Below are positions 1 through 6,063 of a stretch of 7,272 bases of DNA, one piece after another. Both the position numbers and the translations under genes were made by a program. Where the stretch lies: assembly GCA_021778785.1 (NCBI GenBank), contig JAJYBX010000094.1, positions 1-7,272 of the forward strand, given 5' to 3'. The DNA is from Acidobacteriota bacterium. GTDB taxonomy: Bacteria; Acidobacteriota; Holophagae; Holophagales; Holophagaceae. Each line of letters begins with the position of its first letter. Position 1 is the first letter of the stretch. Under the pieces are notes generated by a model. That model did not search any database. It was not told the DNA's origin and saw nothing but the letters and a program-made list of their open reading frames with translations.

Positions 1-659
1 GTGCCCAGGGAGACCAGTAGGATCCCTCCGCCGGGCCTGCCCATCTCGCGAAGCCGCTGACAGCCCTCCGCGTAGGCGCACAGGGCGGGATTGTTGGCGA
101 AGACGCCGCCATCCACCAGCACATCCCGCTCCCCGGGCCAGGGGACCAGTCTCGGCTCGAAGTAGGTGGGGGCCGCGCTGGTGGCCCGCGCCGCCACGCG
201 CATGGGCACGTCGTAGCGCGGGTCCAGGCCCGCCCGGCGGCTGCGGTAGAAGAAGGGATCCCGCTTCTCCAGGTCGTAGGCCGTGACGAGGAGTTCCGTG
301 AGGGCCTCCTTCAGCCGGGCTTCGCCGAAGTAGTCCTGGAGCACCTCCTCGATCCCTTCGGCCGGATACTTCGCCGCCCGGATCCCCATGGGGTTGGTCA
401 GGCGCCGGAAGGCGCTCTCATGGAAGATCCGCGCACTTTCCCGGAGGTACAGATTGGCCAGATCCTGGGCCCGGTAGTGCGGGCGGCCATCCGGCCCGGG
501 CTTGGCGAGGCCCAGGGCCAGGATGCCTCCAGTGCTGGTGCCCGCGATGAGATCGAAGCAGTCGGCCACGGCCCGCCCCGTCTGGCGCTCCAGTTCCGCC
601 AGCACCAGGGCCGGGATCAGGCCGCGGATGCCGCCGCCATCGATGGACAGGATTCGCAT
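1..659 (-). CDS. Patatin-like phospholipase / acyl hydrolase (C-terminus cut by window edge)
   Basis: The first 219 codons are visible and the 3' end lies outside the window. Patatin-family enzymes hydrolyse acyl esters of membrane lipids with a Ser-Asp dyad. Every hallmark is present: the oxyanion-hole loop GGGIRG at residues 8-13 directly after the first beta strand, the nucleophile elbow GTSTGG at 40-45 with Ser42, the conserved stretch ATSAAPTYFEP at 159-169, and the catalytic DGG at 183-185 with Asp183. The N-terminus has no signal peptide or membrane helix, so a cytosolic or peripheral enzyme is likely. The ATG at 659 is the only sensible start because the fold begins at residue 2 (MRILSIDGGG). 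No Shine-Dalgarno sequence precedes it, and the gene begins 17 bases past the U-tract of the upstream terminator. Family assignment is secure. Substrate is unknown: it could be a housekeeping lipase or a CapV-like defence effector, and no cyclase or other defence gene is visible to favour the latter. Confidence 0.93.
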   Translation of the reverse strand, partial: MRILSIDGGGIRGLIPALVLAELERQTGRAVADCFDLIAGTSTGGILALGLAKPGPDGRPHYRAQDLANLYLRESARIFHESAFRRLTNPMGIRAAKYPAEGIEEVLQDYFGEARLKEALTELLVTAYDLEKRDPFFYRSRRAGLDPRYDVPMRVAARATSAAPTYFEPRLVPWPGERDVLVDGGVFANNPALCAYAEGCQRLREMGRPGGGILLVSLG

Positions 660-665
660 GACAGG

Positions 666-671
666 ATTCTA
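666..671 (-). promoter_or_regulatory. Possible -10 element for a leaderless patatin transcript
   Basis: The minus strand reads TAGAAT, matching five of six bases of the sigma-70 -10 consensus. It ends six bases before the patatin ATG, which would place the transcription start at or next to the A of the start codon. The same gene lacks a ribosome binding site, which fits a leaderless mRNA. No good -35 hexamer is seen 16-18 bases upstream, where the sequence is the GC-rich terminator stem. This is an inference from position and one hexamer. Confidence 0.3.
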
Positions 672-676
672 GGCGG

Positions 677-704
677 AAAAAAACGGGCCCGGAGGCCCGT
701 TTTT
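677..704 (-). terminator. Intrinsic terminator after the glutaryl-CoA dehydrogenase gene, possibly bidirectional
   Basis: A perfect 7-bp stem (ACGGGCC at 683-689 with GGCCCGT at 694-700) closes a 4-base loop. On the minus strand it is followed by seven T (complement of 677-683). Flanking A and T runs lengthen the stem. It sits about 20 bases beyond the TGA of the minus-strand dehydrogenase gene. On the plus strand the stem is followed by five T, so it could also stop antisense transcription. Confidence 0.9.
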
Positions 705-723
705 GGTACGACTGCCACCCGGA

Positions 724-1914
724 TCAGCGATACGCGGGGATGCCAGTCACTTCCTGGCCGATGATGAGGGTGTGCATGTCGTGCGTCCCCTCGTAGGTGT
801 AGACGCTCTCGAGGTTGGCCATGTGGCGCATGACCGGGTACTCGTCCAGGATGCCGTTGGCGCCGAGGATGGTGCGGGCCTTCCGGCAGATCTCCAGCGC
901 CGTGTTCACGTTGTTCATCTTGGCCATGGACACCTGGGCGGGCGTGAAGGTCTTGGCGTCCTTCAGGCGGCCGAGCTGGAGGACCAGGAGCTGGGCCTTG
1001 GTGATCTCGGTGACCATCCACGCCAGCTTCTCCTGCTGGAGCTGGTAGCTGGCGATGGGCTTGTCGAACTGGATGCGGGTGAGCGCGTAGTCCAGGGCGC
1101 ACTGGTAGCAGGCGTCGGCCGCGCCGATGGCGCCCCAGGCGATGCCGTACCGGGCCTGGGTGAGGCAGCCCAGGGGGCCCTTCAGACCCTTCACGTGGGG
1201 CAGCAGGCTGGCCTTCTCCTCCACGATGACGTCCTCCAGCACCAGCTCGGAGGTGACGGAGGCGCGGAGGCTCCACTTGCCCTTCATCTCGGGGGCGCTG
1301 AAGCCCGGGGTGCCCTTCTCCACCAGGAAGCCGCGGATGCCGTCCTCGGTCTGGGCCCACACCACGGCCACGTCAGCCACGGTGCCGTTGGTGATCCACA
1401 TCTTGGTGCCGTTGAGGCGCCATTTGCCGCCCGGCTCGCGCACGGCCTTGGTCAGCATGCCGCCGGGGTTGGAGCCGAAATCAGGCTCGGTGAGGCCGAA
1501 GCAGCCCACCTTCTCGCCGGCCGCCAGCTTCGGCAGCCAGTACCGCTTCTGCTCCTCGCTGCCGTAGGCGTAGATGGGCCACATGACCAGGCTGCCCTGC
1601 ACGGAGGCGAAGGAACGCAGGCCCGAATCGCCGCGCTCCAGTTCGTACATCAGCAGCCCGTAGGCCACGTTGCTGAGGCCCGCGCAGCCGTATTCCTCGG
1701 GCAGCGACGGCCCGTAGAAGCCCAGCTCGCCCATCTTGGCGATGAGGTGCTTCGGGAAGGTCTGCTCCTGGGCGTGCTTCTCGATGATGGGCAGCACCTC
1801 GGCGTTCACGAACTTCCGCGCGGTCTCGCGGATCATCCGCTCCTCGTCCGTGAGCAGGCCCTCGAAGCCCATGTAGTCCGTGATGTGGGTGAAGGTGGCG
1901 TAGGCGCCAGCCAT
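724..1914 (-). CDS. gcdH: Glutaryl-CoA dehydrogenase (acyl-CoA dehydrogenase family)
   Basis: A 396-residue FAD flavoprotein, normal length for the family. Glutaryl-CoA dehydrogenase oxidises glutaryl-CoA to crotonyl-CoA and CO2 in lysine, tryptophan and benzoyl-CoA-type aromatic breakdown, passing electrons to ETF. The order is an alpha-helical N-domain (about 20-130), a beta-domain with the FAD/substrate motif GCFGLTEPDFGSNP at 137-150 and WITNGT at 173-178, and a C-terminal helical domain. The signature YEGTHD at 374-379 supplies the catalytic base Glu375. Features that separate this enzyme from other acyl-CoA dehydrogenases are ERGDSGLRS at 93-101, whose Arg100 corresponds to the glutaryl-carboxylate-binding Arg94 of human GCDH, and SLVMWPIYAYGSEEQ at 108-122. 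The start at 1914 is set by AGGAGG five bases upstream. An in-frame extension to 2004 adds residues that look like translated spacer. The gene is separated from tdk by 171 bases and ends at the terminator at 677-704, so it is probably a single transcription unit. No ETF or other pathway gene is in the window. Confidence 0.93.
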   Translation of the reverse strand: MAGAYATFTHITDYMGFEGLLTDEERMIRETARKFVNAEVLPIIEKHAQEQTFPKHLIAKMGELGFYGPSLPEEYGCAGLSNVAYGLLMYELERGDSGLRSFASVQGSLVMWPIYAYGSEEQKRYWLPKLAAGEKVGCFGLTEPDFGSNPGGMLTKAVREPGGKWRLNGTKMWITNGTVADVAVVWAQTEDGIRGFLVEKGTPGFSAPEMKGKWSLRASVTSELVLEDVIVEEKASLLPHVKGLKGPLGCLTQARYGIAWGAIGAADACYQCALDYALTRIQFDKPIASYQLQQEKLAWMVTEITKAQLLVLQLGRLKDAKTFTPAQVSMAKMNNVNTALEICRKARTILGANGILDEYPVMRHMANLESVYTYEGTHDMHTLIIGQEVTGIPAYR

Positions 1915-1919
1915 GGGAA

Positions 1920-1925
1920 CCTCCT
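1920..1925 (-). promoter_or_regulatory. Ribosome binding site fixing the gcdH start
   Basis: The minus strand carries a complete AGGAGG five bases before the ATG at 1914. It supports this ATG over the upstream in-frame ATG at 2004, which would give a longer protein with an unrelated N-terminal extension. Confidence 0.85.
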
Positions 1926-2085
1926 GGATTGCCCTGAAGCCTCGGGCAGGTGGGAACAAGGCGCTGCAGCAGCGCGCCGCCTTCCAGTCTACCGCCGGCT
2001 TCAATCCGGATCCGGCCCGGATCCAGGCCCCACGGGCCCTGACGCCCCACCCCGGGCCAAGGCCTTGACGAACTGCAAAGCCCGG
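1926..2085 (-). other. tdk-gcdH spacer with several GC-rich inverted repeats
   Basis: This gap holds no convincing gene. On the minus strand just after the tdk stop, CCGGGC (2080-2085) can pair with GCCCGG (2052-2057), enclosing a CAAGGCCTTG palindrome (2058-2067). A bulged CAGG/CCTG-CCC/GGG hairpin lies at about 2023-2041, and a 6-bp stem with 3-base loop (GCGCTG/CAGCGC) at 1961-1975. None is followed by a T-run, so a standard terminator for tdk is not visible. A promoter for gcdH is expected here, but no hexamer pair close to the sigma-70 consensus could be picked with confidence. Confidence 0.5.
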
Positions 2086-2685
2086 TCAGGTCTCCCGGGC
2101 GGGCTCCTCGATCAACCGCTGGCCGGTGGTGTCGGGCACCTCGTGGCAGTGGCGGCACCTCGCCTCGTAGGCCTCGGCCGCGCCCACCAGCACCTGGCCG
2201 CCGGTGTGCACCAGCCGCTGGGTGCGGCCCGCCGCGGCCCCGCAGACCATGCAGATGGCCTGGAGCTTGGTGATGTATTCGGCCTTGGCGAGCAGGATCG
2301 GCATGATGCCGAAGGGCTCGCCGTTGGAATCCTGGTCCAGGCCGGCGGCGATGACGCGGACGCCCTTCGCCGCGAGGGCGTCGATGACGGACAGCAGGCC
2401 CTCGTCCAGGAACTGCACTTCGTCCAGGGCCACCACCTCGGCCGCGGGGTCCAGGTGGCGTCTCAGCTCCTCGCTGTCCTTCACGGGGATGGCGTCGTGC
2501 TTGCGCTGGCTGTGGCTGGCGATGGCGGAGGCGTCATAGCGGTCGTCCAGGGCCGGCTTGAAGACCTGCACCCGTTGGCGGGCGATGATGGCGCGCTTGA
2601 TCCGCCGGATGAGCTCCTCGGACTTGCCCGAGAACATGGGACCGCAGATCACCTCCAGCGAGCCCTGGCGCTGGTGAACGAACAT
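2086..2685 (-). CDS. tdk: Thymidine kinase (type II, zinc-containing)
   Basis: A 199-residue protein, the usual size for bacterial and human-TK1-like thymidine kinase, which phosphorylates thymidine to dTMP with ATP in cytosolic pyrimidine salvage. The Walker A loop is GPMFSGKS at 15-22 (Lys21). The Walker B/catalytic segment ALDEVQFLD at 86-94 contains the general base Glu89. The lasso domain carries two cysteine pairs for structural zinc, CMVC at 145-148 and CRHC at 177-180. The thymidine-gripping region around TGGQVLVGAAEAYEARC precedes the second pair. The ATG at 2685 lies nine bases after the stop of the DUF4388 gene, and its AAGGA ribosome binding site overlaps that TAA stop, so translation is probably coupled. 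It is therefore the last gene of the four-gene operon. All key residues are intact. Confidence 0.96.
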   Translation of the reverse strand: MFVHQRQGSLEVICGPMFSGKSEELIRRIKRAIIARQRVQVFKPALDDRYDASAIASHSQRKHDAIPVKDSEELRRHLDPAAEVVALDEVQFLDEGLLSVIDALAAKGVRVIAAGLDQDSNGEPFGIMPILLAKAEYITKLQAICMVCGAAAGRTQRLVHTGGQVLVGAAEAYEARCRHCHEVPDTTGQRLIEEPARET

Positions 2686-2694
2686 GGTGCTTCC

Positions 2695-3879
2695 TTATCG
2701 AGCGTGGATCCTGGATTTCGGTGGGACCGGAGCGGGGGGCGCCGGGGGGACTGGCGGAGCCATGGGATCCGGAAGGCTGGACAGATCCTCCACCGGGTTC
2801 CGGCCTTCGAGGGGCCGGCCCAGGCGGCGGGCGAGTTCCAGCCCCCCATCCTTGGGCGAGGCCATGCGGAGGGCCCAGGCCTGCCGGAGCCGGGTGGCGC
2901 CATCGGGAACACCATGGACATCCGCCGGCTGGAGACTGGCCAGTCCCAGGTTCACCGACCCCCGCTGATGCGGCACGTAGAGGATCAGCGGCACCGCGAG
3001 GAACAGCGCCACCAGGGGCCAGAGGAGGGGGCTCGGCGCCCACTCCTCCGGGGTGTACTCGGGATGGCCGTCCGTCACCCAGGGGCGCACCACCTTGGGA
3101 GCCTCTCCAGAGATGGGCTCCAGGAGCCCATGCTCCAGCAGGTCCGCGATGGCCTTGCAGGTGTCCAGCTCCTCGTAGCGGCTCACCTGCGTGACGTCCT
3201 TGATGCTCTGGGGATGGTCGAAGTAGGAGAGCACCACCTCCTGTTCGTGGGTCAGGCCGGAGGAGCCGTGCTGGACCGAGGCCTTGCCATCCAGCACCGA
3301 GGAGACGTCCCGATCGATGTCCAGGTGCAGAGCCTGGGCCCGGGGCGACTTGCCGAGGGCCAGGTCCATGGAGGGGAGGCGCCGCTCCACCTCGGGCCAC
3401 TCGTCCTGGATGCGGGCGGCTTCCATGAGCACGGTGTCCACCGGGATGGGGACGAAGTGATCACGGTCCAGGTCCGGCGGGAGCATGGAGTCGAACCGGT
3501 AGTCCCCCTCCACCCACCGGAAGGTGCGGTGGAGGATGGACGTGGCCTGGTTGAAGAGGGCGTCCTGCAGATCCGTGGCGGTGACCTTGCCGCTCTCCAG
3601 GAGGAGGGTCCCCATGCGTTTCAGCGTCTGGCGCTGGACCTGGACCATGGACAGCAGTTCCTCGCCCGTGAGGCGGCCCAGACGCACCAGCATGGTGCCC
3701 AACCGGTCCTCCATGCGGACCTGGTTCGAGTCGCAGCCCACGATCTCGCCGTTCTCGAAGAAGACCTTCACGAACTCCTGGCCCTGCGACAGCACCAGGG
3801 TGCCGTTCTTCCCCTGGATCTTGATCATGTTGAACAGGGAGAAGAGGTCGAAATCCCGGAGGGATCCTTCCAGCGCCAT
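2695..3879 (-). CDS. DUF4388 (PATAN-type) protein with one membrane helix and proline-rich tail
   Basis: A 394-residue protein of unknown exact role. Residues 1-80 match the DUF4388/PATAN pattern: MALEGSLRDFDLFSLFNMIKI, then a GTLVLS strand, then VKVFFENGEIVGCDS. The similarity appears to continue to about 150 through a helical section with a second GTLLLESGKVT repeat. Such domains are found in bacterial signalling and gliding/polarity proteins. Residues about 208-257 (LTHEQEVVLSYFDHPQSIKDV and on to ADLLEHGLLEPI) resemble a winged-helix-like module often seen behind DUF4388. A hydrophobic stretch at 284-302 is a probable single transmembrane helix, followed by about 90 residues ending in a Pro/Ala-rich run (372-387). 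There is no signal peptide, so the DUF4388 part should be cytosolic and the tail periplasmic. The start ATG lies one base after the TGA of the upstream gene, with AGGAGG seven bases before it inside that gene, so it is tightly coupled. Family is fairly sure; function is not known. Confidence 0.85.
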   Translation of the reverse strand: MALEGSLRDFDLFSLFNMIKIQGKNGTLVLSQGQEFVKVFFENGEIVGCDSNQVRMEDRLGTMLVRLGRLTGEELLSMVQVQRQTLKRMGTLLLESGKVTATDLQDALFNQATSILHRTFRWVEGDYRFDSMLPPDLDRDHFVPIPVDTVLMEAARIQDEWPEVERRLPSMDLALGKSPRAQALHLDIDRDVSSVLDGKASVQHGSSGLTHEQEVVLSYFDHPQSIKDVTQVSRYEELDTCKAIADLLEHGLLEPISGEAPKVVRPWVTDGHPEYTPEEWAPSPLLWPLVALFLAVPLILYVPHQRGSVNLGLASLQPADVHGVPDGATRLRQAWALRMASPKDGGLELARRLGRPLEGRNPVEDLSSLPDPMAPPVPPAPPAPVPPKSRIHAR

Positions 3880-3880
3880 C

Positions 3881-5764
3881 TCAGCCCCTCCTCGGAATCA
3901 GCTTGAACCAGGACCGCACGAAGAGCAGCGCGGAGAAGGCAGCGCCCAGGGCCAGCCAGGTGGAGGTGGGGTCCGCGAGGATCTCGCCCGGGTACCTCAC
4001 TGAACGCCCGGTGGCGAGCACCATGCCAAGGGCGAGACAGAGGAGCAGGAACTCCTCCAGCCCCTCCCGGGTATCGCCGAGGAAGATGAGGTCGCAGCCG
4101 GGCAGGAGCACCACCAGGGTCTTGTGGATCCACCGGGTGGCGTTCTGGTGGGCCGCCACCTCGTCCAGCTTGCGCCGGCGGTTCTCCGCGTGCAGGCCGT
4201 CCCGCAGGACGAAGAGGTGGTGGCACTTCGGGCACACCTCCGTATCGGGGCTGTCGGTGGTGTGGAAGGGTTCCCCACACCGGATGCACTGGGTGGGATG
4301 GGCCATGCGGATGCTGCCGCGCACCCGGGCCAGGAACGCGACCAGGCCCAGGAGCGGAAGGAAGAGGCCCAGGAGGAACGCCGGGTTGTCCAGCCGCAGC
4401 TTGTCCGCGCCCAGACGCATGCCGAGGCCCTGGGCGAGCGCCTCCACGCGGGCGGGCGTGTCCGGCAGGGGCATGGGATAGGTGCGGACATCCTTCTGGG
4501 CATCATTCAGCTCGATGAGACGGGCGTAGTCCCCCGGCGATGCGGCCTGGGCGGCTTCCCGCTTGGCGGCACCCGTATCGGTGTCCAGCTTCGAGAACGC
4601 GAGGATGCTCTGGTTGAGGAACACCTCCATCCGGGGGGCCATCCTGGCCGCGGCATCGAAATCACCCGCCGCCCCCTTCTCGTCACCCATCTGGAAATGG
4701 GCGACACCCAGGTTGTTCATCACCTCGGCCTGCTCGGGGATCCGCCCCACGAGCCCCTGGAAGGTGGCCTCGGCCCCCTTCCAGTCCCGCCGCTGCAGCT
4801 GGTCCCAACCCGCGAGGAACGCCCTGTCCTCGGGGGGAAGGTAGCGCAGGGTGGCCGGGGAGACCGGCTGGACCTGGGGCTGGAGCTGGAGGGTCACGAG
4901 GCTGGGCTCCGGTTCCCGGGTGGACCACGGCTCCATGATGCCCAGGGCCGGATGGACCAGCTGGAGGAGAAGGATGAAGACCGTGGCCTTCACCTCGGAG
5001 GTGGAGAGGAAAGGGGCCAGCAGGAAGAGCCAGAGCACGGCCACCACCATCGGATCCAGCCCCACGAGGACCGGAAGGGTCAGGATCACCGCGCCGAGGA
5101 TGGCCGAAGGGACCGGCCCGATGCCCTTGCGTTCGAGGGACTCCTCCCACAGGTGGCGGAGGACGTTCCGGTAGCGCAGCCCCATGGTGAGGGCCCATCC
5201 CCACAGCAGCAGCGTGGCGGCGAGGCGGAGCATGCCGAGGTGCTGGACCAGCCACAGCCACCGGTGCCCGGGATGATCCAGCCGGAGACGGGTCAGGCGG
5301 AGCAGGTCGGGGAAGCTCCAGAACCAGCCCGACAGGCCCTGCTGGCGCAGGAGGGTGATCCGGGTGCCCAGGATCGAGGGATGTTCCGGCGCCCAGCGAT
5401 CCACGGCCTGGAGGGCCTCCAGCCCGAGTTCCGGGTGCCCCGCCATCCCCTGGGCCCGGGCCCAGACGGCCATGGCCTCCACGAGCGGGGTCACGTCGAG
5501 GGAGATATAGGCCCGACGGAGGGCCTCCACCTCGAGTTGGGCGGCTTGGACGGCCTCCGGGTCACGCTTCAGGATGGCCTGCTTGAGGTGCTCCACCCGA
5601 TGGGCGAGGGCGATGGCCGGGGCCATTTCAGGGGCCACCGGCGCGGGGGCCTGGACAGGCGCGGGAGGAACCTTCGGCGCGGGGGGGACCTTCGGCGCGG
5701 CGGTGGCGATGAGCCCGGCCCCGAGGACCAGGGCGCCCGAGCGGATGACCTTCCAGAAACCCAT
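3881..5764 (-). CDS. Multi-pass membrane protein with TPR repeats and a zinc ribbon
   Basis: A 627-residue protein that I recognise by domains only. It opens with a signal-like segment (Lys5, Arg8, hydrophobic 10-22), then a Pro/Ala/Lys/Val linker containing two exact PKVPPA units, then a helical region at 48-178. Probable membrane helices lie at about 180-197, 219-235, 238-254, 257-275, 461-480, 549-563, 568-585 and 602-618. Two TPR-like units occupy about 312-380 (FLAGWDQLQRRDWKGAEATF, then NNLGVAHFQMGDEKGAAGDF). A four-cysteine zinc ribbon, CIRC at 493-496 and CPKC at 511-514, sits right after helix 5 and a basic RVRGSIR stretch, which places it in the cytosol by the positive-inside rule. 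TPR repeats usually bind other proteins. A GTG at 5779 is an alternative start overlapping the DUF1844 stop, but it lacks a ribosome binding site, whereas the ATG at 5764 has AGGGGG six bases upstream and begins a proper signal sequence. Function is unknown. Confidence 0.85.
   Translation of the reverse strand: MGFWKVIRSGALVLGAGLIATAAPKVPPAPKVPPAPVQAPAPVAPEMAPAIALAHRVEHLKQAILKRDPEAVQAAQLEVEALRRAYISLDVTPLVEAMAVWARAQGMAGHPELGLEALQAVDRWAPEHPSILGTRITLLRQQGLSGWFWSFPDLLRLTRLRLDHPGHRWLWLVQHLGMLRLAATLLLWGWALTMGLRYRNVLRHLWEESLERKGIGPVPSAILGAVILTLPVLVGLDPMVVAVLWLFLLAPFLSTSEVKATVFILLLQLVHPALGIMEPWSTREPEPSLVTLQLQPQVQPVSPATLRYLPPEDRAFLAGWDQLQRRDWKGAEATFQGLVGRIPEQAEVMNNLGVAHFQMGDEKGAAGDFDAAARMAPRMEVFLNQSILAFSKLDTDTGAAKREAAQAASPGDYARLIELNDAQKDVRTYPMPLPDTPARVEALAQGLGMRLGADKLRLDNPAFLLGLFLPLLGLVAFLARVRGSIRMAHPTQCIRCGEPFHTTDSPDTEVCPKCHHLFVLRDGLHAENRRRKLDEVAAHQNATRWIHKTLVVLLPGCDLIFLGDTREGLEEFLLLCLALGMVLATGRSVRYPGEILADPTSTWLALGAAFSALLFVRSWFKLIPRRG
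5663..5698 (-). repeat. Tandem 18-bp repeat encoding two APKVPP units
   Basis: Two adjacent in-frame 18-base units (5681-5698 and 5663-5680) encode Ala-Pro-Lys-Val-Pro-Pro twice, just after the signal segment of the TPR membrane protein. They differ only at synonymous positions. A run of seven G (5681-5687) within it is a likely slippage site. The product is probably a flexible linker. Confidence 0.75.
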
Positions 5765-5770
5765 GCCCTT

Positions 5771-5776
5771 CCCCCT
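5771..5776 (-). promoter_or_regulatory. Ribosome binding site favouring the ATG start at 5764
   Basis: The minus strand reads AGGGGG six bases before the ATG at 5764, within a purine run that begins at the stop codon of the DUF1844 gene. The competing GTG at 5779 has no purine-rich element in front of it. The overlap of binding site and stop codon implies coupled translation. Confidence 0.6.
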
Positions 5777-6063
5777 CACGGTTTCGGCCCCGCGGGCATC
5801 TCGGCGGCGGGCTTGAGGTCCATGACCCGCATTCTCAGTTCGTAGAGCAGATCCTCGAGCTGGCGGCTCTCCGCATCCGTGCGGTTCCCCGCGGTCTTCT
5901 CCTGGAGCGTGGAAAGGAGGTCCACATAGAACCGCGCCACCGTTGGGTTCGCGGGGGGCGCCTCCTTCATCATGGGGTGCGGCACCCCCATGGCCATCAG
6001 GGCCTGCTCTGTGAGGAGGTGCATCAAGGCAGTCAGGGATGCTTCCGGCACCGCAGGATTCAT
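5776..6063 (-). CDS. DUF1844 family protein
   Basis: A small 95-residue protein matching the DUF1844 pattern: an N-terminal amphipathic helix (LTALMHLLTEQALMAMG at 10-26), a short loop, then a helix pair with FYVDLLSTLQEKTAGNRT at 45-62 and SRQLEDLLYELRMRVMDL at 66-83. The core KT-GN-(L/R)T-(D/E) followed by LLYELRMR is the recognisable part of this family, whose members are short cytosolic helical proteins without an assigned biochemical role. The C-terminus here is a short Pro/Ala tail. The ATG at 6063 is preceded only by a weak GGGG element. The next gene starts 11 bases after its stop, or overlaps it by four bases if the GTG start is used, so it is the first gene of the four-gene operon. 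Length is normal for the family. Confidence 0.82.
   Translation of the reverse strand: MNPAVPEASLTALMHLLTEQALMAMGVPHPMMKEAPPANPTVARFYVDLLSTLQEKTAGNRTDAESRQLEDLLYELRMRVMDLKPAAEMPAGPKP

Noticed and set aside
1915..2004. N-terminal extension of glutaryl-CoA dehydrogenase to an upstream ATG
   Set aside because: The added 30 residues do not resemble the family, and the strong AGGAGG stands before the internal ATG at 1914.
2052..2085. Inverted repeat just after tdk as an intrinsic terminator
   Set aside because: The arms pair over only six bases with a 22-base loop and no T-run follows, so it does not meet the form of an intrinsic terminator.
703..3906. Very long open frame on the plus strand (over 1000 codons)
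   Set aside because: It runs antisense across three well-supported genes and the tdk-gcdH spacer. Its translation is low-complexity, rich in Gly, Ala, His, Leu and Val, with no domain pattern. Such frames are expected opposite GC-rich codons.
4124..5845. Long open frame on the plus strand antisense to the TPR membrane protein
   Set aside because: The composition is biased to Gly, His, Arg and Pro, it has no recognisable domain, and it is fully explained as a shadow of the minus-strand gene.
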